DNA of 17,560 nt, from assembly GCA_944385305.1 (NCBI GenBank), contig CALWWS010000123.1:1-17560 (forward strand), read 5' to 3'. The notes beneath the pieces are model-generated. The model was not told the origin of the DNA, made no database searches, and saw only the letters and a list, made by a program, of their open reading frames with translations. This DNA comes from an uncultured Oscillospiraceae bacterium. Its GTDB lineage: Bacteria > Bacillota > Clostridia > Oscillospirales > Oscillospiraceae. Positions 7,364 through 13,520 of the stretch are shown in pieces. A program made the translations under genes and the position numbers. Numbering within the stretch: position 1 is the first letter of the stretch; every line of letters starts with the position of its first letter.

Positions 7364-8072
7364 ACATCTCTCCAAGTCCTTTGGGGACCACCTGGTGCTG
7401 GACGACATCAGCGAGCACATCAGCGAGGGGGAAAAGGTGGTCGTTATCGGGCCCTCCGGCTCGGGCAAGTCCACCTTCCTGCGCTGCCTCAACCTGCTGG
7501 AGCTGCCCACCAAGGGCACCATCACCTTTAACGGCACTGTCATCACCGATCCCAAGGCGGATATCGACGGGGTGCGCCGGCAGATGGGCATGGTGTTCCA
7601 GCACTTCAACCTCTTTCCCAACATGACCATCCGCCGCAACATCACTCTGGCCCCGGTGCGTACCGGGCTGATGAAGCAGGAGGAGGCCAACGACACCGCC
7701 TCCGCCCTGCTGCGCCGGGTGGGGCTGGAGGAGAAGGCGGACGCCTATCCCGGCCAGCTCTCCGGCGGCCAGAAGCAGCGCATTGCCATCGTCCGCGCCC
7801 TGGCCATGAAGCCCAAGGTGATGCTCTTTGACGAGCCCACCTCCGCCCTGGACCCTGAGATGGTGGGCGAGGTGCTGGAGGTGATGAAGGAGCTGGCCGA
7901 CGAGGGCATGACCATGGTGGTGGTTACCCACGAGATGGGCTTTGCCCGGGAGGTGGGCACCCGGGTGCTCTTTATGGACGGGGGCAAGATCCTGGAACAG
8001 AACGAGCCCCACGCCTTCTTCGCCAATCCTCAGCAGGCCCGCACGAAGGAGTTTCTCTCCAAGGTGCTGTAA
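7350..8072 (+). CDS. Amino-acid ABC transporter ATP-binding protein (GlnQ/HisP family)
   Basis: A 240-aa ATPase that powers the importer made with the two preceding genes. Its length matches GlnQ/HisP. Motifs are Walker [10 protein letters not shown] (34-42), Q-loop FQHFNLFP (83-90), the family-typical [17 protein letters not shown], signature LSGGQKQR (137-144), Walker B VMLFDEP (157-163), D-loop SALDPEM (165-171) and switch His in [11 protein letters not shown] (H194). The start is GTG at 7350, supported by AAGGAGG 10 nt upstream and by alignment of [12 protein letters not shown] with family N-termini. The transcript ends at a strong hairpin right after the stop. Confidence 0.95.
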   Translation: MIDVKHLSKSFGDHLVLDDISEHISEGEKVVVIGPSGSGKSTFLRCLNLLELPTKGTITFNGTVITDPKADIDGVRRQMGMVFQHFNLFPNMTIRRNITLAPVRTGLMKQEEANDTASALLRRVGLEEKADAYPGQLSGGQKQRIAIVRALAMKPKVMLFDEPTSALDPEMVGEVLEVMKELADEGMTMVVVTHEMGFAREVGTRVLFMDGGKILEQNEPHAFFANPQQARTKEFLSKVL

Positions 8073-8076
8073 GCAT

Positions 8077-8111
8077 AAAAACGGCGCAGCCGCAAGGCTG
8101 CGCCGTTTTTT
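8077..8111. terminator. Strong bidirectional terminator between convergent genes
   Basis: A perfect 15-bp stem, AAAAACGGCGCAGCC (8077-8091) and GGCTGCGCCGTTTTT (8096-8110), is closed by a GCAA tetraloop of the GNRA type. A-run and T-run flanks let it work on both strands. It ends the importer operon on the + strand and lies just past the stop of the - strand PLP-enzyme gene. Confidence 0.95.
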
Positions 8112-8125
8112 GATATCCAGAGCGT

Positions 8126-9301
8126 TCAGCGGGGCAGATCCCGCTTGGCCGCGGCGGCGTCCAGCCGTTCCAGCGCGGCCTGGAGGTGCCGCCGGGGACA
8201 GGCCAGCACCAGCCGCTCCCACCCCGCGCCCTCGGAACCGAAGATGTAGCCCTCGTCGGCGAAGAGCAGAGCCTCCTCCTTCATAAAGGTCTCCAGCTCC
8301 CTGGCCTCCAGTCCCAGGCAGGAGAAGTTGGCCCACAGCAGATAGGTGCCCTCCAGGGGCGAAACCTCTACGCTGGGGAATTTTTCTGCCAGAAACTCCT
8401 TTGCGTATTCGTAATTGCCCCGGATATGTTCCAGCAGGGCGTCCAGCCAGGCCTCCCCCTCCTCATAGGCCGCCCGGGCGGCGGCCAGGCCGAAGTAGCC
8501 GTTGTAGAAGCCGGTGTAGCCCGTGGCCTTCTCCTCAAACTGCCGGCGCAGCCGGGGATTGGGGATGATGACGCTGGCGGTGGTCAGGCCGGCCAGATTG
8601 AAGGTCTTGCTGGCCGAGGTGGCCAGGATGCAGTTTTCCTCCAGCGCGGCAAAGACGGTGTGCCGGTGGGGCGAAAAGACAAAATCGAAGTGGATCTCAT
8701 CGGCGAAGACCAGCACCTGGTGGGCCCGGCAGATGTCCGCTACCCGGCTCAGCTCCTCCCGGGTCCACACCCGGCCGGTGGGAGTGTGGGGGGAGCAGAG
8801 GAGGAGCAGCTTGGCCTCCGGCCGGGCACACAGGGCCTCCAGGTGGTCAAAGTCCATCTCCCAGCACCCGTCAGTATGCTTCAGGGGGTTGGGCAGCAGA
8901 GTGCGGCCCAGGGCGCCGGGCACCTTGCGGAAAGGGGGATAGGCGGGGGGCTGATAGATAATGCCGTCCCCAGGCTGGGTAAAGGCGTGGACGGCCTGGC
9001 CGATGGCGTGTACCACCCCGAAGGCGGGAACAATCCACTCCGGCTGTATCGCCCAGCCGTGGCGGCGGGCCATCCAGCCCCGCACGGCGTCCAGATAGCC
9101 CTGCGCAGGCACGGTAGAGCCGTACACCCCGAAGGCCGCCGCCCGGTGGAGGGCCTGGGCAATCTCCGGGGCCACGGGCAGGTCCATGTCGGCCACCGAG
9201 AAGGGGATCACGTCCTCCCGGTCAATGCCCCGCTCATCCAGCTCAGCCCACTTCTCCGCCCCCATATTCCGCCGGGGGCGCAGGGTAGTAAAATCATACA
9301 T
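8126..9301 (-). CDS. MalY/PatB-family PLP-dependent aminotransferase/C-S lyase
   Basis: A 391-aa fold-type I PLP enzyme of the MalY/PatB group, whose members usually act as cystathionine beta-lyases (cleaving cystathionine to homocysteine, pyruvate and ammonia) or as aminotransferases. Seen are the family N-terminus YDFTTLRPRRNMGAEKW (2-18), FSVADMDLPVAPEI (34-47), VVHAIGQAV (97-105), DEIHFDF (201-207) and the PLP lysine in SASKTFNLAGL (K232). The start at 9301 was chosen over in-frame ATGs further upstream because it matches the MalY N-terminus, AAGGAGAGG sits upstream, and a terminator hairpin occupies the upstream frame. One oddity: the usual NPHNPxGRVW motif reads SPHTPTGRVW (170-179), so the Asn that contacts the PLP ring oxygen is Thr. 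The gene lies downstream of fakA behind a terminator with no visible promoter. The family is firm; the reaction is not. Confidence 0.92.
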   Translation of the reverse strand: MYDFTTLRPRRNMGAEKWAELDERGIDREDVIPFSVADMDLPVAPEIAQALHRAAAFGVYGSTVPAQGYLDAVRGWMARRHGWAIQPEWIVPAFGVVHAIGQAVHAFTQPGDGIIYQPPAYPPFRKVPGALGRTLLPNPLKHTDGCWEMDFDHLEALCARPEAKLLLLCSPHTPTGRVWTREELSRVADICRAHQVLVFADEIHFDFVFSPHRHTVFAALEENCILATSASKTFNLAGLTTASVIIPNPRLRRQFEEKATGYTGFYNGYFGLAAARAAYEEGEAWLDALLEHIRGNYEYAKEFLAEKFPSVEVSPLEGTYLLWANFSCLGLEARELETFMKEEALLFADEGYIFGSEGAGWERLVLACPRRHLQAALERLDAAAAKRDLPR

Positions 9302-9324
9302 GGCGGACAACCTCTCCTTCCCCC

Positions 9325-9353
9325 AAAAGGGGGACGGCAAAAGCCGTCCCCCC
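9325..9353 (-). terminator. Intrinsic terminator after the fakA-like gene (- strand)
   Basis: On the - strand, GGGGGACGGC pairs with GCCGTCCCCC over 10 bp around a TTTT loop (stem 9329-9352), followed by TTTT. The short U-run suggests moderate efficiency. The MalY-type gene starts just 24 nt past its U-run. Confidence 0.75.
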
Positions 9354-9365
9354 GTTTTGCGCAAA

Positions 9366-11042
9366 TTACTCCGCCGAGATCATGTAGTAGTACACCGGCT
9401 GTCCCCCGGAGAGCAGCGTGATCTCCGCGTTGGGACAGGCGTCGGTAAAGAGCTTGAGCACCTTCTGAGCCTCCCGCTCAGTCACGTCCGCCCCGTAGAA
9501 AATATTGATGAACTCCGCGTTCTGCTGGGGCTTGGCCTCAGCCAGGCGGCGCAGCAGCTTATCCAGCTTCCGGTCGGTGCCGAAGAGCTGGTGCTCCGCC
9601 AGGGCCAGGTAGTCTCCCCGCTTGATGGCAAAGCCGTCAAAGTCGGAGTCCCGGGCGGCGTAGGTGACCTCGCAGGTGTGGACGCTGCCCATAGCCTCAG
9701 TCATGGCGGACACGTTGTCCGCCTCTTCCGCCTCGGGGTCCATGGACATCAGGGCGGTAATGCCCTGGGGCACCGTTTTGGTGGGGATGACCACCACCCG
9801 CTTCCCCTCTGCCAGGGCGCCGCACTGCTGGGCGGCCATAATGATGTTCTTGTTGTTGGGCAGCACAAAGACAATCTCCGCCGGGGTGCGGTCGATCTCC
9901 CGGAGGATGTCATCGGTGGAGGGATTCATGGTCTGCCCGCCGCTGATTACCCCATCAGCCCCCAGGTCGTGGAACACGGCGGCCAGCCCCTCACCGGCGG
10001 CCACAGCCACCACGCCGTACTTCTTCTCCGGCGGGGCCACCTTCCGCTGGCCGGAGGAGGCGGAATCACCCTCCTCCAAATCGTCGGTGCTCTGAATGTG
10101 GCGCCCGGCAGCCAGATCCTCAGCCTGGGTGCGCATGTTCTCAATCTTGGCCAGCTCCAGGGTGCCGTACTTCTGAGCCTCGGTGAGGGCGGCGCCCGGG
10201 ATGTCGGTGTGGATGTGTACCTTAAATGCGTCGTCGTCCTCGCCAATGACCAGACTGTCACCAATGCTGTTCAGATAGGCCTGGAAGGCCTCCAGGCTCT
10301 TCCCCTTCTCCTTGCGCACGATAAACACCGTGTCAAAGGTGAAGGTGATCTCCTCGGCGGCAATGGCGGCATAGTCGGTCTTCTGCTCGCCCTGGGTCCC
10401 TTCCGCTTCCTCCTGGGGCAGTTCGGCCCCCCGCAGGGAGTCCAGCATGCCCTGGAGAATGACCAGAAAGCCCTTGCCGCCCGCGTCCACCACGCCGGCC
10501 TTTTTCAGCACCGGGTTTTGGTTGATGGTGTTGTCCAGGGCGATCTGCCCCTCGGCAATGCTGGCCTCCAGCACGGCCTCCGGGTCGTCGGGGGTCTGCC
10601 GGGCGGCGTCGGCCGCCTTGGCGGCAGCCAGGCGGGAGACGGTGAGAATGGTACCCTCGGCGGGCTTCATCACCGCCTTGTAGGCGGCAGCCACGCCGTA
10701 GTCCAGGGCGATGGCCAGATCACGGCCGTCAATGGTGTCTTTGTCCTTGACGGCCTTGGCAAAGCCCCGGAAAAGCAGGGACAGGATCACGCCCGAGTTG
10801 CCCCGGGCTCCCCGCAGCAGGGCGGATGCGGTCACTGCCGCCGCCTCCCCGGCGGTCTTGGGCTGCTTCTTGCGCAGCTCAGCCGCGGCGGTGGAGATGG
10901 TCAGGCTCATGTTGGTGCCCGTGTCGCCGTCGGGGACGGGGAATACGTTAAGCTCGTTGATCTGCTGCTTTTGCTGATTGATGGCTGCCGCCGCGTGGAT
11001 AATGGCCTGGGCAAACGACGCGCCGTCAATGCACTGTCTCAT
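9366..11042 (-). CDS. fakA: DAK2-domain fatty acid kinase subunit, FakA/YloV family
   Basis: A 558-aa protein of the YloV/FakA family (S. aureus FakA is of similar size). With a FakB carrier it would phosphorylate fatty acids to acyl-phosphates for phospholipid synthesis. The N-terminal DAK2 kinase domain has FPVPDGDTGTNM (34-45, with D38, D40 and N44 for Mg-ATP), RGARGNSGVILS (77-88), KPAEGTILTV (126-135) and AGVVDAGGKGFL (182-193). A middle domain (about 228-310) includes VHIHTD (275-280). A C-terminal DegV-like domain has GGQTMNPST (368-376) and VLPNNKNI (393-400). The start at 11042 is supported by AAGGAAGG. It sits 32 nt after an Asp23-like gene, the yloU-yloV order conserved in Firmicutes. 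No fakB is in the window. The middle domain seems to lack the Cys expected before VHIHTD. Confidence 0.93.
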   Translation of the reverse strand: MRQCIDGASFAQAIIHAAAAINQQKQQINELNVFPVPDGDTGTNMSLTISTAAAELRKKQPKTAGEAAAVTASALLRGARGNSGVILSLLFRGFAKAVKDKDTIDGRDLAIALDYGVAAAYKAVMKPAEGTILTVSRLAAAKAADAARQTPDDPEAVLEASIAEGQIALDNTINQNPVLKKAGVVDAGGKGFLVILQGMLDSLRGAELPQEEAEGTQGEQKTDYAAIAAEEITFTFDTVFIVRKEKGKSLEAFQAYLNSIGDSLVIGEDDDAFKVHIHTDIPGAALTEAQKYGTLELAKIENMRTQAEDLAAGRHIQSTDDLEEGDSASSGQRKVAPPEKKYGVVAVAAGEGLAAVFHDLGADGVISGGQTMNPSTDDILREIDRTPAEIVFVLPNNKNIIMAAQQCGALAEGKRVVVIPTKTVPQGITALMSMDPEAEEADNVSAMTEAMGSVHTCEVTYAARDSDFDGFAIKRGDYLALAEHQLFGTDRKLDKLLRRLAEAKPQQNAEFINIFYGADVTEREAQKVLKLFTDACPNAEITLLSGGQPVYYYMISAE

Positions 11043-11074
11043 GTCTGTCTTCCTTCCTTTCGATGGGACGTCGT

Positions 11075-11425
11075 TCAGCCAATGACCATGGAGTCCACGC
11101 ACACATCCACACTGCGCACTTCCGCGCCGGTGAAGCGGCTGACGTCGTACTTTACCCGGTTCATAATGGAGCGGGAAATGGCCATCAGATTGACCCCATT
11201 GTCCACAATGATGTGCAGCTCAATGGAGACCGAAGAGTCCTCGTGGTAGGTGACTTTTACGCCCTTGGACATGGATTCCCGCCGCAGCAGATGCACCAGC
11301 CCGTCGGTCTTGGAGCGCACGGCCATGCCCTTGACGCCGTAGCAGTTGGTGGCTGCGGCGCCGGTGATGTTGGTGAATACGTCGCGGCTGATGAGGATCT
11401 CGCCCTTTTCGGTTTGCAGCTTCAT
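11075..11425 (-). CDS. Asp23/Gls24 family envelope stress-response protein (YloU-like)
   Basis: A 116-aa member of the Asp23/Gls24 family, small membrane-associated or cytosolic proteins linked in Firmicutes to cell-envelope stress. Visible family features are GEILISRDVFTNITGAAATNCYGVKGMA (8-35), which matches the usual start in which a helix leads to a conserved GV-G segment, the strand-rich VSIELHIIVDNGVNLMAI (66-83) and VDVCVDSMVIG at the end. The ATG at 11425 is supported by AAGGAAGG; frames further upstream are open but run through the promoter. It is the first gene of the asp23-fakA operon, driven by the - strand promoter at 11504-11532. Its biochemical activity is not known, though in several Firmicutes it is always paired with fakA, which suggests a link to membrane lipid supply. 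Confidence 0.9.
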   Translation of the reverse strand: MKLQTEKGEILISRDVFTNITGAAATNCYGVKGMAVRSKTDGLVHLLRRESMSKGVKVTYHEDSSVSIELHIIVDNGVNLMAISRSIMNRVKYDVSRFTGAEVRSVDVCVDSMVIG

Positions 11426-11462
11426 GGGATCCCTTCCTTTCCCGGGAGATGCCGGCGGAATA

Positions 11463-11478
11463 CCCGCTGAAAAGCGGG
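11463..11478 (-). promoter_or_regulatory. Small hairpin in the asp23 leader
   Basis: CCCGCT (11463-11468) pairs with AGCGGG (11473-11478) around 4 nt. It lies in the 5' leader between the - strand promoter and the asp23 ribosome site. It may protect the mRNA 5' end; no U-run follows. The role is speculative. Confidence 0.4.
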
Positions 11479-11503
11479 CTGAATAGTTCTCATTCGTTGT
11501 TAT

Positions 11504-11532
11504 ATTGTATTCTATTTTCGGTAAAATTACAA
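11504..11532 (-). promoter_or_regulatory. Promoter for the asp23-fakA operon
   Basis: On the - strand, TTGTAA (-35, complement of 11527-11532), a 17-bp spacer and TACAAT (-10, complement of 11504-11509). Both boxes are close to the sigma-A consensus at ideal spacing, giving a leader of about 70 nt. It faces away from the + strand promoter at 11557 with 24 bp between the -35 boxes. Confidence 0.75.
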
Positions 11533-11565
11533 GGGCAAAAACATTTGATTCCCCACTTGTAATTT
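11524..11565. repeat. 10-bp inverted repeat embracing both divergent -35 boxes
   Basis: AAATTACAAG (11524-11533) and CTTGTAATTT (11556-11565) are perfect inverted copies, 22 bp apart. Each contains the -35 TTGTAA of one divergent promoter. It could be a shared operator for one dimeric regulator or simply two similar promoters back to back. The sequence is certain; the function is open. Confidence 0.7.
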
Positions 11566-11585
11566 CGCCGGGAAGCGTGTACACT
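11557..11585 (+). promoter_or_regulatory. Promoter for the 63-aa membrane-protein gene
   Basis: TTGTAA (-35, 11557-11562), a 17-bp spacer and TACACT (-10, 11580-11585). Transcription would begin near 11592, leaving a leader of about 45 nt before the ATG at 11637. It shares its -35 and the flanking CTTGTAATTT with the divergent asp23 promoter. Confidence 0.7.
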
Positions 11586-11636
11586 GAGAACATGGAGTTT
11601 ACCAATTTTTTTCGGTTAGAAGGAGGTTGTGGTCAT

Positions 11637-11828
11637 ATGAGGAAATTGTTTGTCACCCTGGTCAAATGCGCGGTGCTGCTGGTGGTGGTGTTCGGTCTGC
11701 TGTACGCCGCCGTGATCTACTGGGACAAGATTGTGGGCCTGTTTGGAAAGGCCAAGCAGCTGTGCGCTGAGAAGGCCGCCTGCTGCTGCCGCAGGGAGCA
11801 CGACGACTACGCCGACTGGGACGAATAA
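11637..11828 (+). CDS. Small single-pass membrane protein with Cys-rich acidic tail
   Basis: A 63-aa protein I do not recognise as a named family. It has a short basic start (MRKLF), one hydrophobic segment at about residues 6-27 (VTLVKCAVLLVVVFGLLYAAVI), an amphipathic stretch WDKIVGLFGKAKQLC, then a cytosolic-type tail with cysteines 43, 49, 50 and 51 (CAEKAACCCRR) and an acidic end (HDDYADWDE). The CCC run could bind metal, be acylated or form disulfides; none is shown. The start at 11637 has an excellent AGAAGGAGGT ribosome site (11618-11627) 10 nt upstream, its own promoter and a terminator right after the stop, so it is very likely a real monocistronic gene. It is divergent from asp23-fakA with matching promoters, suggesting co-regulation with envelope genes. 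An N-in orientation is inferred from the basic N-terminus. Confidence 0.8.
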   Translation: MRKLFVTLVKCAVLLVVVFGLLYAAVIYWDKIVGLFGKAKQLCAEKAACCCRREHDDYADWDE

Positions 11829-11833
11829 GGGTT

Positions 11834-11866
11834 AAAAATGTCCGGCCGATAGGCCGGACATTTTTT
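11834..11866. terminator. Bidirectional terminator between the small membrane-protein gene and the activase gene
   Basis: AAAAATGTCCGGCC (11834-11847) pairs perfectly with GGCCGGACATTTTT (11852-11865) around a GATA loop, with A and T runs on both sides. The stop codon of the - strand activase gene (11865-11867) overlaps its edge, so one hairpin serves both convergent genes. Confidence 0.93.
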
Positions 11867-13520
11867 ATTGCTCTGCTCTGACGCTGTCCAGGGCAAAGAG
11901 AGCCGCCCCCAGGGCCCCGCTCAGGTCGGGTTCATCCGCCACCCACAGGGGGGCGCCCAGCCGCTCCTCCAGGGCGGCCACCACCCCCCGGTTGCGGGCC
12001 ACGCCCCCGGTCATCATATAGGGGCCCGTGCCCCCCGCCCGGCTGACCAGGGCGGCGGTTTTGGAGGCCACCGCCTTGTTCAGTCCGTGGACGATGTCCT
12101 GGGCGCTGTGGTTGTCCGCGATGAGGGAGATGACCTCCGACTCGGCAAAGACGGTGCACATGCTGGAGATGGTGAGATCCTGCTGCCAGCGCAGGCCCAT
12201 CTGGCTCATGTCGGGCAGGGAGAGCTCCAGGGTGCGGGCCATCATCTCCAGAAAGCGGCCGGTGCCCGCCGCGCACTTGTCATTCATCACAAAGTTGGTC
12301 ACCGCTCCCTCCCCGTCCAGGCAGATCACCTTGCTGTCCTGGCCGCCGATATCCACAATGGTGCGGGCGGCGGGGTTGAGGTGGTGGGCCCCCCGGGCGT
12401 GGCAGGTGATCTCGGTGACCTGGCCGGTGGCGAAGGGGATGCTGCCCCGGCCGTAGCCGGTGGCCACCACCGCCGCCATGTCCTCCAGCATGCAGCCTGC
12501 CAGGGCGGCAAAGGCCTTCTCCGCCCCCACGCTGGCCTTGGGGCCGGTGCGCACAATGGCGCTGGCCTTCAGATTGCCCTGGAGATCCAGCACCACCACG
12601 TTGGTGGTGGTGGAGCCGCTGTCGATGCCAGCCACGTACTGTCCCCGGGCGGTGTGGACGGCGGGGGCCTGGATTTGCAGGCCCAGCCGCTCCACAAAGG
12701 CGGCCAGACGGGTGGCCAGCTGGCCCGCCGGCTGGGGGGTAAAGTCGCTTTCGATCTTCAGAATGGGCAGGGCGGTCTCATGGCGCAGAGTCTCGTACTC
12801 AAAGGAGTAGTAGTCGCAGAATTTCACTGTGTGGTAGATGAGCCCCGCAAGGCCGGGCCGGTTGAACAGAGCCTGCCGCCCGGCGATCTCGTCCATGCGC
12901 AGGCAGGGGATCTGACCCAGCAGGGCGGCGGCGTAGGCGTCCATCAGAGCCTCCAGATTGTCCTCCCCCTCCGGCAGGGGGGCGGCGGCCCGGTTGCCCC
13001 CGCAGGTGAAGTCCTCCACCGGCAGGGGGGACTGGCGGCGCAGCTGCTCCAGCAGCCCCGCCCCCACTCTGGCACCCACCACCGCCAGATAGGGCCCGGC
13101 GGGCAGGGGAGCGGGGGGCGCGAAGGCGGCGCGGAAGGCAGCGGGGTCAAAGGGTACGCCGGTAAAGGCGCCGTACTCCGCCGCCAGGCGCAGCAGCTCC
13201 GCCTTCAGCCGTTCCCGGGCGCAGGGGCCGTCGTGGTGGGGGAGATCCAGCAGGAAGAGAAAGTCCAGCTCCCCACGGGCCAGGAGCACGTCGTAGGTGC
13301 GGCGCACCGAGTCACAGCAGTTGACCAGCACCAGCTGGCGTACCCCGCCCTGCTTGCAGTGTTCCAGCACCGCCTTGGCATGGCAGCAGAAGTGGTTGTG
13401 AGTCACCCCCTCGGAAAAGGTGAACTCCTCCGCCTCCCGGTTGAGGAGCACCGGCTGGCCGCCCAGGGCGCGCAGCAGCTCCACGGGGGTGTACTTACAG
13501 GTGTATCCAATCTCGCTCAT
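11865..13520 (-). CDS. Fusion: dehydratase-like (HgdB/HGD-D) domain plus acyl-CoA dehydratase activase
   Basis: A 551-aa two-part protein. Residues 294-551 are a BadF/BadG/HgdC-type activase of the ASKHA fold, which uses ATP to fire a low-potential electron from a [4Fe-4S] cluster. It has phosphate loop GIDSGSTTTN (298-307), TGYGRGSIPFA (354-364), DIGGQDSKVICLDG (390-403), the two cluster cysteines in NDKCAAGTGRF (C416) and SSMCTVFAESEV (C455), and TGGVARN (504-510). The 39-residue Cys spacing equals that of HgdC. Residues 1-285 resemble a compact D-component subunit: CKYTPVELLRALG (8-20), NCCDSVRR (67-74), VEDFTCGGNR (168-177), IPCLRMD (204-210), LIYHTVKFCDYYSFEY (227-242) and KIESDFTPQPAGQLATRLAAFVE (255-277). 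Stand-alone activases are about 260 aa, so this doubles the usual size. It overlaps the upstream subunit gene by 4 nt (ATGA). Substrate unknown. Confidence 0.88.
   Translation of the reverse strand: MSEIGYTCKYTPVELLRALGGQPVLLNREAEEFTFSEGVTHNHFCCHAKAVLEHCKQGGVRQLVLVNCCDSVRRTYDVLLARGELDFLFLLDLPHHDGPCARERLKAELLRLAAEYGAFTGVPFDPAAFRAAFAPPAPLPAGPYLAVVGARVGAGLLEQLRRQSPLPVEDFTCGGNRAAAPLPEGEDNLEALMDAYAAALLGQIPCLRMDEIAGRQALFNRPGLAGLIYHTVKFCDYYSFEYETLRHETALPILKIESDFTPQPAGQLATRLAAFVERLGLQIQAPAVHTARGQYVAGIDSGSTTTNVVVLDLQGNLKASAIVRTGPKASVGAEKAFAALAGCMLEDMAAVVATGYGRGSIPFATGQVTEITCHARGAHHLNPAARTIVDIGGQDSKVICLDGEGAVTNFVMNDKCAAGTGRFLEMMARTLELSLPDMSQMGLRWQQDLTISSMCTVFAESEVISLIADNHSAQDIVHGLNKAVASKTAALVSRAGGTGPYMMTGGVARNRGVVAALEERLGAPLWVADEPDLSGALGAALFALDSVRAEQ

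Noticed and set aside
9186..11249. Long + strand open frame opposite fakA
   Set aside because: Antisense shadow of the fakA-like gene, running through its terminator and into asp23; the translation is compositionally biased with no motifs.
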